Assembly (NCBI RefSeq): GCF_001613065.1
Contig: NZ_BDBQ01000027.1
Span: 86,599-150,598 of the forward strand
DNA from: Nocardia miyunensis NBRC 108239
GTDB lineage: Bacteria > Actinomycetota > Actinomycetes > Mycobacteriales > Mycobacteriaceae
DNA length: 64,000 nucleotides
Direction of reading: 5' to 3'
Shown: positions 8,955 to 18,247 of the stretch, in pieces
Layout of the letters: every line of letters begins with the position of its first letter
How positions within the stretch are numbered: the first letter of the stretch is position 1
Notes under the pieces: model-generated
The model's database searches: none
What the model was told of the DNA's origin: nothing
Seen by the model: the letters and a program-made list of their open reading frames with translations, nothing else
Position numbers and translations under genes: made by a program

Positions 8955-9757
8955 TCGTTCATCGGGGGCGGCTGACGTCGCTCGAGCTCGTGGTGCTGTG
9001 GGAGCTGATGTCGAGCGACAGGCTGCCGTTCCCGCTCACGCACTGGCCGACTCAGCAGTACGAGGATGACTACATCCGCGCGAAAAGGGAAACGGCAGAA
9101 CGGCTTTTGGGAATTCTGCCGCTCGACGCGCAACAGCTGTGGGAGGCCGCGGTCAACCCGGATATCGTCATCTGGGCGGCGGGCGAGGCGCCCGACGACG
9201 AGACGGACCTGTCGGCGGTGACGCGCGTCGTCGGATTGCGGCGCGAGGGTTATGCGGTGGTCCTGGTCCAGCAGCCCGGCGAGAGTATCGAGCGCGGCGG
9301 TGACGTCGAGGTCTACCAGACCGACGTCGTCGGGCTGGCGAACGCCGTGATCGGCCAACTGCCGAAGGTCGGGCGCGGTAAGCAGGGGGAAGTCGCGATC
9401 CTCCCGGAGCAGCCGGACGGAATGGACCACAGCTCCAGCTCCTCGCCGGTGCTCGATTCGAACGACTCGGAGCGTCAGCGCTCCGCCCGCTGGCGCAACG
9501 CGAAGGCGACCCAGCTCGGCGAGCTGAAAGTCGAGCCGGGCAGTGGGGCGCACTGGATCCAGGACCGCAGTGGCTATCTCGTACGCTGGCGCGATCTCGC
9601 CGACGACGGCCGCTACCTGATCGAACCCAAGCCGAACCCGGTAGCGACTCCGGTGGACGACAACGCATTCGAGACATTCGTCAACCGGCGTGTCGCCGAA
9701 CTGGTCCGGCGGATCCGGGAGAACCGGCCCGCCGAACGCGACTTCCGAGTCTCCTGA
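8951..9757 (+). CDS. espG: ESX secretion-associated protein EspG
   Basis: 268 residues, the usual EspG size. The N-terminus RLTSLELVVLWELMSSDRLPFPL matches the EspG family (PF14011) entry, and the C-terminal part with RSGYLVRWRDLADDGRYLIEPKP fits the family's last beta/helical segment. EspG binds PE-PPE heterodimers in the cytosol and keeps them soluble for export by the cognate ESX machine. It overlaps the PPE-like gene by four bases, so the pair is co-translated. No EccB-E, MycP or Esx pair is present in the window, so this is an orphan accessory group. Confidence 0.8.
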   Translation: MIVHRGRLTSLELVVLWELMSSDRLPFPLTHWPTQQYEDDYIRAKRETAERLLGILPLDAQQLWEAAVNPDIVIWAAGEAPDDETDLSAVTRVVGLRREGYAVVLVQQPGESIERGGDVEVYQTDVVGLANAVIGQLPKVGRGKQGEVAILPEQPDGMDHSSSSSPVLDSNDSERQRSARWRNAKATQLGELKVEPGSGAHWIQDRSGYLVRWRDLADDGRYLIEPKPNPVATPVDDNAFETFVNRRVAELVRRIRENRPAERDFRVS

Positions 9758-9781
9758 GTATGCGGACGCGGAAGTAGCGAG

Positions 9782-10834
9782 ATGTTCGACGAGATGACGC
9801 GTGACACGCTCGAGTTCTTGCTCGAGACGCAGTTCTACGAAAAACGCCTTCCCGGCCTCGGCGCGGTCGTCGAAGTGGGCGATCAGCGATGGGAGCTCGC
9901 GCTCGGCGTCTCGGACGTGACCACCGGCGAACCGTTCCGGATCGGCGACCACCATCGCATCGGATGTGTCACGAAATCGTTCACCGCGACGGCTGTCCTG
10001 CAGCAGATCGACAGTGGCCGAGTCGGTTTCGACGACACGCTCGAACCGTTCGTCCCGGGAATCCCGAACGGTGAGCGCATCACGATCAAGCAGCTCCTGA
10101 ACATGACATCCGGTGTCGCCAACTTCGTCGGCGCACCGGACTGGCTGCCGACGCAGGAGGACCTGTCGTTCGACAGCGTCGACGCGGACTGGCCGCAAGA
10201 GCGGAAGGTCGACCTGATGCGAAGCGGGCCAGCGGCTTTCGAACCCGGGGCCAGGGCCGATTACTGCGACAGCAACTACATTCTGCTCGGTCTCGTGCTC
10301 GAGCAGGTGACCGGCAAGCCCGCCGCCGACGTGATCAACGGCGACGTCGTCGCGGCGGTGCCCGGTTTGACGAGCACCGAATTCCCCTCGGTCGCAAAGC
10401 TTCCCGACCCGCATCCGACGATCTACGCACTCATGCCCGACGGCCGCACGCTGCGCGAGCTCGGCGATATGAACCCCAATGTCCTGTGGACGACCGGTGC
10501 GATGACCTCGACGTTCGACGACCTCCTGATCTGGGTGCGCGAGCTTGCCGACAGCACGCTGCTGTCGGCGGAGCTGCAGCGTGAGCGATTGACGCCGACG
10601 CACCTGGACCGCCGACGGGCCTTTCATCGGTACGGGCTCGGGGTGCAGCGCCTCGGCGCACTGCTCGGCCACAACAGCATCATGCCCGGTTCGTCGTGCG
10701 CGGTGTACCGCTATCCTGCCGAGGACGCGTCGTTCGCGGTCGTGACCAACGCGTCGGCGAACATCGACGCGATCAGCATGGAGATCGCCCTCGAACTCGT
10801 GCGGGCGCTCTACCCGAGGTTCGTCGATGGCTGA
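9782..10834 (+). CDS. Class C beta-lactamase-fold hydrolase/acyltransferase with Cys in place of the nucleophilic Ser
   Basis: 350 residues of the serine beta-lactamase-like family (PF00144), cytoplasmic with no signal peptide. The SxxK motif reads G-C62-V-T-K65: the codon is TGT, so the nucleophilic serine is replaced by cysteine while the lysine is kept. The YxN motif reads Y161-C-D (Asn to Asp), and the third motif region GH297NSIMPG keeps the His. The fold-defining stretches ITIKQLLNMTSGVANF and NYILLGLVLEQVTGKP are intact, so it is not simply decayed. It overlaps the PKS start by 8 bases. LovD-type acyltransferases share this fold, so a role in polyketide acyl transfer or release is possible; an inactive binding protein is the alternative. 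Confidence 0.75.
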   Translation: MFDEMTRDTLEFLLETQFYEKRLPGLGAVVEVGDQRWELALGVSDVTTGEPFRIGDHHRIGCVTKSFTATAVLQQIDSGRVGFDDTLEPFVPGIPNGERITIKQLLNMTSGVANFVGAPDWLPTQEDLSFDSVDADWPQERKVDLMRSGPAAFEPGARADYCDSNYILLGLVLEQVTGKPAADVINGDVVAAVPGLTSTEFPSVAKLPDPHPTIYALMPDGRTLRELGDMNPNVLWTTGAMTSTFDDLLIWVRELADSTLLSAELQRERLTPTHLDRRRAFHRYGLGVQRLGALLGHNSIMPGSSCAVYRYPAEDASFAVVTNASANIDAISMEIALELVRALYPRFVDG

Positions 10835-13800
10835 GCCGGCCCGCGCGCCAGCCGACCCGATCGCGATCGTCGGCATCGGATGCCGGTATCCGGGCGGTAT
10901 CGCCTCGGCGGCCGATCTCTGGTCGTTCGCCGCCGAAGGGCGCAGTGCCACTTCACCATTCCCGACCGATCGAGGGTGGGATCGGGGCCGGCTCCCGGCC
11001 TCGGTCAACTCCCGGCGCGGGAATTTTCTCGACGCGGCGGACGCGTTCGACGCGGCGTTATTCGGCATCAGTCCGCGCGAGGCGTTGGCGATGGACCCGC
11101 AGCAACGGCTGCTGCTGGAAACATCGTGGGAAGCCTTGGAACGCAGCGGCATCGATCCGTTGTCGCTCGCCGACTCCGAAACCGGGGTCTATTTCGGCGT
11201 CGCCGCGCTGGACTACGGCGGTCGGGTCGCCTCCGACCGCATGGGCCTGGCGGGGCACCTAGCCACGGGAACCGCGCCCGCCGTCGCGTCCGGGCGGGTC
11301 GCGTACTCGCTCGGGCTGGCGGGCCCGGCGATCACCGTGGACACGGCATGCTCCTCGTCGCTCGTCGCGATACACCTTGCGGCGCAGGCATTGCGGACCG
11401 GTGACTGCACGCTCGCGCTGGCAGGCGGTGCGACTGTGTTGAGTTCGCCGAATGCTATCGTCGGCTTGGCCGAACTGGGCGCGCTCGCCGAAGATGGCCG
11501 GTGCAAGCCGTTCTCGGCCGCCGCCGACGGGTTCGGGATCGGTGAGGGCGTGGGCGTGCTGGTCCTGGAACGACTTTCGGAGGCTCGTCGGCACGATCAT
11601 CCGGTGCTTGCCCTGCTTCGCGGATCGGCGACCGGTCAGGACGGCGCTTCGCGCGGACTGACGGTACCGAGCGGCCCCGCGCAGGAGCGGGTCATCCGCA
11701 AGGCACTCGCCGACGCCGGGCTCACCCCTGCCGACATCGATGTCGTGGAGGCGCACGGTACCGGAACAACGGTCGGCGACCCGATCGAGGCGACCGCCCT
11801 GATCGCGACCTACGGCGAAACACGCTCGGCCGCAATGCCATTGCTGGTCGGGTCGGTGAAATCGAATATCGGTCACGCGCAGGCCGCGGCGGGCGTCGCC
11901 GGGGTGATCGAGATGGTCGAGGCGATGCGACGCGGGACGGTCCCGCCGACGCTGCATGCCGATCGGTTGACCACCGCGGTCGACTGGTCGACCGGTGCGG
12001 TGCGGGTGGTGGCCGAGCCGACCGCATGGCCGTCGCGGGCCCACGTTCGTCGCGCGGGTGTCTCGGCGTTCGGCATCAGCGGCACCAACGCTCATGTGAT
12101 CCTGGAACAGGCGCCGACCGGACCCGCGACAGCGGTGCGGCGACGGCCGGCTGTCGCGGTTCCGCTCGAGCTGTCGGCGAAGACGGGACGAGCGTTGGCG
12201 GAGCAGGCTTCCCGGCTGCTGTCGGTGCTGGACAACGAGCCGGCGGACATCGCGTGGTCGCTGGCGAACGGCCGAGCCGGGCTCGCCTGCCGAGCCGTCG
12301 TCGTCGGCGCGGGCAGCGACGAACTGCGTGCGGGTCTGACCGCGGTCGCCGAGGGCCGAGCCGCCGAGAACGTCGTCACGACCGGCAGACCGACCGGTGG
12401 CACGGTATTCGTGTTCCCCGGTCAGGGGTCGCAGTGGGCCGGGATGGCGGCCGAACTGCTGGACACCGCACCGGCATTCGCCGAGCACATCGACAAATGT
12501 GCTGCCGTGTTCGCCGAGTTGGTCGACTGGTCGCTGCTCGACGTGCTGCGGCACGAGTCGCGTGCGCCCGGGCTCGAAAGAGTCGATGTGGTGCAGCCGG
12601 TGCTGTTCGCCGTCATGACTTCGCTGGCTCGGCTGTGGCAGTCGATCGGTGTCGAACCGGCTGCGGTGGTTGGTCATTCGCAGGGCGAGATCGCGGCCGC
12701 CTACGTCGCCGGGGCGCTGTCGCTGGCCGAGGCCGCACGTCTCGTCGTCGTCCGCAGTCGCGCGCTCCTCGGGCTCGCGGGCCAGGGCGGCATGGTGTCG
12801 GTGCCGCAACCGGTCGACGATGTAGGCGCACTGCTCGAAAAGTGGTCCGGCCGACTGGGTGTCGCGGTGATCAACGGCCCGCGTTCGACGGTGGTGTCCG
12901 GTGAGGCAGCCGCGATAGCGGAATTGATCGCCCACAGCGACGTCAACGGCCTTCGCGCCAAACGGATTCCGGTGGACTACGCCGCGCACTCGGCACAGGT
13001 CGACTCGATCGGCGCCGAGTTGCGCTCGGCGCTCGCCGGAATCGAAACCGCCGCTCCCGAACGAGGAGGACAGCCGCCGAAGCCTGCGGGGCCGGGGAGC
13101 GTTGTTCCGATATTCTCGACGGTCACCGGCGGCCCGCTGGACCCGATCTCGATGGACGCCGCGTATTGGTTCGAAAATCTCAGGCAGCCGGTGCGATTCG
13201 AGTCGGCGGTGCGAGCCGCCTATGAGCACGGATATCGCAGTTTCGTCGAGGTGAGCCCGCACCCGGTGCTGACCGTCGGAATTCAGGAGACGCTCGACAC
13301 CGACGACGTCACGGTCGTCGAAACGGTACGGCGCGACCAGGGCGGCATGCGCCGCTTCCTCCTGTCCGCGGCGCACGTGAGCGCCTCGTGGCGACCCTAC
13401 CTCCGAGCGCTGCGACCCCAGCGGGTCGACCTGCCGGTATATCCGTTCCAGCACAATCGTTTCTGGCTCACGGCCGATGAGGGCGGGGCCGGTGCCGTGC
13501 ACCCGTTCATCGATGCGATGGTCGAACACCCCGAATCGGGTGAAGTGACGTTCGCCGGTGAGGTGTCGGTCGACCGCCAGCCCTGGCTCGCCGACCACGC
13601 TGTCGCCGGAACGGTCCTGTTGCCGGGTGCCGCGACGGTCGAACTCGTCCTGGCGGTCGGCGCGCGGATCGGCTGCCCATGTCTTTCCGAGCTCGTGCTG
13701 CACGCGCCGCTCGTCGTCCCCGAATCCGGTGCGGTGCAGCACCGAACGGTCGTCGGCACGCCCGAATCATCGGGCAGGCGAACGGTCCGGTGCTACATGC

Positions 13801-16800
13801 CGACCGGCGATTCGGCGCAGTGGACCCTGTACGCCGCCGGCGCGGTGGCGAACGAGCGCAACGGTTCGCCGCCGGTTGTCGCGGCATGGCCCCCGCAAGG
13901 CGCAACGCAGGTCGATCTCGGCGACTTCTACGAACGATGTGCGGTCCGAGGCTACGAATACGGTCCGGCGTTTCGCGGGCTGCGTGCCACTTGGGTGAAG
14001 GGCGCCTCGGCGAAGGACAGGGAGTTCTTCGCCGAGGTCGTCGTACCGCTCCCGTCCGGTACAGCGGGATTCGGCTTGCACCCGGCACTGCTCGATGCCG
14101 CGTTGCACGTGCTGATCGAGCAGTTCGCCAGTCGCGAAACCGACACGGTGACAATGCCGTTCGCATGGGAGGGCGTCGAACTGTACTCGGTCGGCGCGAC
14201 TGCGCTGCGGGTGCACGTGGCGACGCTGGCCGACGACCGTGTCGCGGTGACACTGTTCGACACCGCCGGGTCCGTAGTCGCCAGGATCGATTCGCTCGCG
14301 ACTCGGTCGATCGACCGACGGCAGTTGGCGGGCGGGCCGGTGTTCGGCCTCGATTGGGTCCCGGTCACGATCTCGGAACACCGACGGGACCGAATTGGCA
14401 AGGTGCCCAACGTATTACGTTGCCAGGAAAAGCCGGTGACCGACGGTGATCTGCCACGGGCGGTTCGCGCGCGACTTGCCGCGGTCCTCGATCAGATCCA
14501 GCGGTGGCTGGAACGCGGCGACGACAGCACGCTCGTCGTCGTCACCTGTCGGGCGGTCGCGGTGAACGGTGGCGAGGACGTGGAAGATCTCGTGCACGCA
14601 CCGGTGTGGGGGCTGCTGCGGGCAGCGCAGAACGAGCATCCGGGGCGAATCGTGCTCGTGGATGTCGACGACTGGACACACCGCCGCGCGGCGATATCGG
14701 CGGCGCTGGCAGGCGACGAACCGCAACTTGCGTACCGACGCGGAATCACCTACGCGCCCAGGCTTGTTCGTGCGCGCGCCGACCTGGTCGGCAATCCCGA
14801 GCTGGTCGAGGCCGGACCTTGGCAATTGCGGACCGCCGGTACCGGAACGCTTCAGTCGGCCAATCTGCGCCTGGCGGCTCTACCGGAGCCGGAACGGGCG
14901 CTGCGGGACGGCGAAATCCGGATCGCGGTTCGCGTGGCCGGGCTGAACTTCCGCGACGTCATGATCGCGCTCGGCATGCGCGACGAGGTCGACGCCGAAA
15001 TGGGCGCCGAAATGGGTGCCGACGGAGCCGGTGTCGTGGTCGAGGTCGCCTCCGGCGTCACGACGGTTGCGCCCGGGGACCGGGTGATGGGCCTACTGGG
15101 TCCGATCGCGTCGACCGCGATCGTCGACCACCGGTTGGTGGTCCCGATTCCGGCCGGAATGTCGTTCGCGGAAGCTGCCACTACGCCTGCGGTGTTCCTT
15201 ACCGTCTACTTCGCCCTGCGCGACCTGGCGCGTCTGGCGCCGGGCGAGCGGTTGCTGGTGCACGCGGCGACCGGCGGTGTCGGCATGGCGGCGATCGCGC
15301 TGGCTCGGCATTGGGGCGCGGAACTGTTCGTCACGGCGAGCCCGGGCAAGCAGCACGTGCTGCGGGCGCTCGGATTCGACGACGACCATATCGGCGACTC
15401 GCGCACGATCGAGTTCGAGCAGGCGTTCCTCGCGACGACCGCCGGTGCCGGTGTGGACGTCGTAATCGACTCGCTCGCAGGCGATTTCGTCGATGCGTCG
15501 CTGCGTTTGCTGCCCCGTGGCGGCCGGTTCGTCGAGCTGGGAAAGACCGACATCCGCGACGCGGCGACCGTCGCGGCGGCCTATCCCGGTGTGGCGTACC
15601 AGGCGTTCGCCGTGATCGACATCGGCCCCGAACGGATCCAGCAGATGCTGGCCGACATCGCGGCGATGTTCGAATCCGGTGTACTCCGGCCGTTGCCGGT
15701 CGGCCGCTGGGACATCCGTCGTGCGCCGGAAGCCCTGCGCTACCTCGGTCACGCGCGACATATCGGCAAGTTGGCACTCATGATCCCGGCCGGACAGCGG
15801 CGTGCAGGCACCGTCCTGATCACCGGCGGCACCGGTGTCATCGGCGCAACGCTCGCGCGACATCTCGTGAGTCGCCACGGTGTCCGGAACCTGGTGCTGC
15901 TCAGCCGCCGTGGCATCGGCGCGCCCGGTGCGGCACAGCTGCGCAGCGAGCTCAGCTCGCTCGGGGCGGCCGTACGGATCGTGGCATGCGATGTCGCGCA
16001 CCGTGATTCGCTGCACGCCGTGGTCGCGGGGATCGACCCGCCGCTGGTCGGCGTGATCCACGCGGCGGGCGTGCTCGACGACGCGATGATCGACACGATG
16101 ACCCCTCGGCAACTCGAGACGGTGCTCCGGCCGAAAGTCGACGCCGCCTGGCACCTGCACGAGGCGACGTCCGGGTCGGACCTGTCGATGTTCGTCCTGT
16201 TCTCCTCGGTCGCAGGCATATTCGGTCCGGCCGGTCAGGCAAACTATGCCGCGGCCAACACGTTCCTCGACGCGCTGGCCGCGCACCGTCGCCAACTCGG
16301 TCTGCCTGCCTGTTCGCTCGGCTGGGGCTTCTGGGAATCCGCGACCGGCATGACCGGGCATCTCCGAGAGCGAGATAGGACTCGCGTGGCACGAGCCGGC
16401 CTCGTCGCCATGTCATCGGCAGAGGCCCTCGACCTGTTCGACGAGGCGATCGGGCTCGGCCGTCCGTTCGTCGTGCCCGCTCGACTCGACATCGCCGCCA
16501 TGCGGTCCGGGGAGATACTTCCCGCGCTGACGCGCGGCTTGGTGCGGGCGGCGCCGAAGGCGAGCGTCGCGGCGGGCGTGCTCGCGACCGGCCGCCTCGC
16601 TGGACTCGGTCCGGCACAACGACGCGAGCAGGTGCTCGCGGTCGTGCGGTTCACCGCGGCCGCGGTGCTCGGCTACGACGGCCCGGCCGCGATCGGCATC
16701 GACCGGTCGTTCAAGGAACTCGGCTTCGACTCCCTCGGCGCGGTCGAGTTCCGCAATCGCCTGCGGGCCGAGCTCGGCGTCTCGTTGCCGACCACGGTCG

Positions 16801-16859
16801 TATTCGAATATCCGACCGCCGCGACGCTGACCGACCACATTTGCGAAGCGTTGGAATGA
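10827..16859 (+). CDS. Type I polyketide synthase, KS-AT-DH-ER-KR-ACP
   Basis: 2010 residues with one complete fully reducing module. KS (about 10-430) has Cys175 in DTACSSS, EAHGTGT and NIGHAQ. AT (about 530-840) has Ser618 in GHSQGE and the specificity motif Y718-A-A-H, both favouring methylmalonyl-CoA. DH has H924-x3-G-x4-P and D1090. ER (about 1333-1650) has HAATGGVGMAAI. KR (about 1655-1850) has GGTGVIG, S1794, Y1807 and the LDD motif (1750-1752) of B-type reductases. ACP carries Ser1969 in GFDSLG. There is no thioesterase, loading domain or evident docking domain. Mycocerosic-acid-synthase-type iterative enzymes share this order, so an iterative methyl-branched fatty acid synthase is likely; a single modular extender is the alternative. 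Confidence 0.93.
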   Translation: MAEPARAPADPIAIVGIGCRYPGGIASAADLWSFAAEGRSATSPFPTDRGWDRGRLPASVNSRRGNFLDAADAFDAALFGISPREALAMDPQQRLLLETSWEALERSGIDPLSLADSETGVYFGVAALDYGGRVASDRMGLAGHLATGTAPAVASGRVAYSLGLAGPAITVDTACSSSLVAIHLAAQALRTGDCTLALAGGATVLSSPNAIVGLAELGALAEDGRCKPFSAAADGFGIGEGVGVLVLERLSEARRHDHPVLALLRGSATGQDGASRGLTVPSGPAQERVIRKALADAGLTPADIDVVEAHGTGTTVGDPIEATALIATYGETRSAAMPLLVGSVKSNIGHAQAAAGVAGVIEMVEAMRRGTVPPTLHADRLTTAVDWSTGAVRVVAEPTAWPSRAHVRRAGVSAFGISGTNAHVILEQAPTGPATAVRRRPAVAVPLELSAKTGRALAEQASRLLSVLDNEPADIAWSLANGRAGLACRAVVVGAGSDELRAGLTAVAEGRAAENVVTTGRPTGGTVFVFPGQGSQWAGMAAELLDTAPAFAEHIDKCAAVFAELVDWSLLDVLRHESRAPGLERVDVVQPVLFAVMTSLARLWQSIGVEPAAVVGHSQGEIAAAYVAGALSLAEAARLVVVRSRALLGLAGQGGMVSVPQPVDDVGALLEKWSGRLGVAVINGPRSTVVSGEAAAIAELIAHSDVNGLRAKRIPVDYAAHSAQVDSIGAELRSALAGIETAAPERGGQPPKPAGPGSVVPIFSTVTGGPLDPISMDAAYWFENLRQPVRFESAVRAAYEHGYRSFVEVSPHPVLTVGIQETLDTDDVTVVETVRRDQGGMRRFLLSAAHVSASWRPYLRALRPQRVDLPVYPFQHNRFWLTADEGGAGAVHPFIDAMVEHPESGEVTFAGEVSVDRQPWLADHAVAGTVLLPGAATVELVLAVGARIGCPCLSELVLHAPLVVPESGAVQHRTVVGTPESSGRRTVRCYMPTGDSAQWTLYAAGAVANERNGSPPVVAAWPPQGATQVDLGDFYERCAVRGYEYGPAFRGLRATWVKGASAKDREFFAEVVVPLPSGTAGFGLHPALLDAALHVLIEQFASRETDTVTMPFAWEGVELYSVGATALRVHVATLADDRVAVTLFDTAGSVVARIDSLATRSIDRRQLAGGPVFGLDWVPVTISEHRRDRIGKVPNVLRCQEKPVTDGDLPRAVRARLAAVLDQIQRWLERGDDSTLVVVTCRAVAVNGGEDVEDLVHAPVWGLLRAAQNEHPGRIVLVDVDDWTHRRAAISAALAGDEPQLAYRRGITYAPRLVRARADLVGNPELVEAGPWQLRTAGTGTLQSANLRLAALPEPERALRDGEIRIAVRVAGLNFRDVMIALGMRDEVDAEMGAEMGADGAGVVVEVASGVTTVAPGDRVMGLLGPIASTAIVDHRLVVPIPAGMSFAEAATTPAVFLTVYFALRDLARLAPGERLLVHAATGGVGMAAIALARHWGAELFVTASPGKQHVLRALGFDDDHIGDSRTIEFEQAFLATTAGAGVDVVIDSLAGDFVDASLRLLPRGGRFVELGKTDIRDAATVAAAYPGVAYQAFAVIDIGPERIQQMLADIAAMFESGVLRPLPVGRWDIRRAPEALRYLGHARHIGKLALMIPAGQRRAGTVLITGGTGVIGATLARHLVSRHGVRNLVLLSRRGIGAPGAAQLRSELSSLGAAVRIVACDVAHRDSLHAVVAGIDPPLVGVIHAAGVLDDAMIDTMTPRQLETVLRPKVDAAWHLHEATSGSDLSMFVLFSSVAGIFGPAGQANYAAANTFLDALAAHRRQLGLPACSLGWGFWESATGMTGHLRERDRTRVARAGLVAMSSAEALDLFDEAIGLGRPFVVPARLDIAAMRSGEILPALTRGLVRAAPKASVAAGVLATGRLAGLGPAQRREQVLAVVRFTAAAVLGYDGPAAIGIDRSFKELGFDSLGAVEFRNRLRAELGVSLPTTVVFEYPTAATLTDHICEALE

Positions 16860-16928
16860 TCCGCGCACCCGCCGGCCGGGATCCAGGCCGTGAGTGAGGC
16901 GTCGGTCGATGGTCCGCGTGTGGAGGGG

Positions 16929-17990
16929 TCAGCGCCACTGGGGTGCGCCTGTCCCCGAGGCCGGTCGCAGAGGTGCGGTGGCGAATTCGGTGAGGCCGTC
17001 GGCGGGGGCGATGGCAGCGGTGAAATCCAATAGGGCGCGGGCTCTTTCGGGGCTGGCGACGATGTGGCGGACGTCGCCGGGGCGGTATTCGCCGGTGAGG
17101 GCGGGGGGTTTGCCGTCGTGGGCGCGGGCGAGCAGATCGGCGACCTCGCGGATGCTGATGGGGGTGCCGGAGGCGATGTTCAGGGGGACGAAGCCGGGGA
17201 GTGGGCGGTGCAGGGCGGCGACGTTCGCGGCGGCGATATCGCGGACGTGTACGAAATCGCGCATCTGCTCGCCGTCTTCGAACACACGCGGCGAGTCGCC
17301 CGCCTCGAGTGCCGAGCGGAAGATGGCCGCGACTCCGGAATACGGTGTGTCCCTGGGCATATCGTCGCCGTAGACGTTGTGGTACCGCAGTGCCGTGACC
17401 GTGCCGCCGGTCGCCGCGGCCCAGGCGCTCGCGTAATTCTCCTGCGCCACTTTGCTCGCCGCGTACAGGCTGCGCGGGCACAGCGGGCTGTCTTCGTCGA
17501 TCACGCTCCAGCGCAACGGTTCTCCGGTCCGCGCGTCGAGGTGATCGAAGCGGCCGCGATCCAGATCGGCGCGCCGACGCGGTGCCGGAGTCGCCGGTGC
17601 CCCATCGGCGGTGCGATACCGCCCCTCGCCGTAGACGACCATCGAGGAGGCGAGCACCAGTCGCCGCACGCCGGTCTCGGCCATCGCGGCGAGCAGGACC
17701 GCGGTGCCGAGATCGTTGTGACTGGCATAGGCCGGTGCGTCGGCGGCGCTGACCCCCGCACCGACCACGGCGGCCTGATGACAGACCGCATCGATGCCGC
17801 CCAGCAGCGTCGTGACCGCGTCGGGATCACGCACGTCGATCCGGTGCACCCCGTCCGGCGGCGGCGCGGCGGGTCCGTGCGCGGCCGCCAGCATGAGATC
17901 GGCGGCCACCACCTCCTCGCCCGCGTCGGTGAGCGCGCGGCGAATATGGGATCCGATGAAACCGGCCGCGCCGGTGAGCAGTACCCGCAT
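16929..17990 (-). CDS. NAD-dependent epimerase/dehydratase (extended SDR)
   Basis: 353 residues. The N-terminal Rossmann motif is VLLTGAAGFIGSHI, and the catalytic Tyr-Lys lies in LYAASKVAQE. The NxYG-like HNVYGDD and the DFVHVRDIAAAN motif are typical of nucleotide-sugar 4-epimerases and dehydratases. An inserted arginine-rich loop (about 130-160) is unusual. It converges on the PKS gene and does not belong to that run. It may supply a sugar nucleotide to the glycosyltransferases at 1.8-4.7 kb, or act as a UDP-galactose epimerase for the gal genes, which otherwise lack galE here. Confidence 0.8.
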   Translation of the reverse strand: MRVLLTGAAGFIGSHIRRALTDAGEEVVAADLMLAAAHGPAAPPPDGVHRIDVRDPDAVTTLLGGIDAVCHQAAVVGAGVSAADAPAYASHNDLGTAVLLAAMAETGVRRLVLASSMVVYGEGRYRTADGAPATPAPRRRADLDRGRFDHLDARTGEPLRWSVIDEDSPLCPRSLYAASKVAQENYASAWAAATGGTVTALRYHNVYGDDMPRDTPYSGVAAIFRSALEAGDSPRVFEDGEQMRDFVHVRDIAAANVAALHRPLPGFVPLNIASGTPISIREVADLLARAHDGKPPALTGEYRPGDVRHIVASPERARALLDFTAAIAPADGLTEFATAPLRPASGTGAPQWR

Positions 17991-18247
17991 CGCCTCAGGC
18001 CGGGTTCGGTCGTGTGGAAGTCATGAACCGATCCTGGCCTGCGACCTGCTGTACGAGGGCTCGACGAGGCCGCTCGTAAGGAATTCGTCACAAGGTCAAC
18101 GGTGTTCGCTCACGCCGAGGTCCTCGGGGCGTGTCTGCGCGCCAATCTGTGAACCGCCCGCCACTGTCGCCGGGCGGCATCGGATTCCGGCCGACCGGCA
18201 CATGCGACATGTTCCGGTCGATCGGAGGCTGCGAGATACGGCCGGGC

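Noticed and set aside
16860..16928. Terminator between the PKS and epimerase genes
   Set aside because: Only short GC repeats are present; no stable stem could be drawn.
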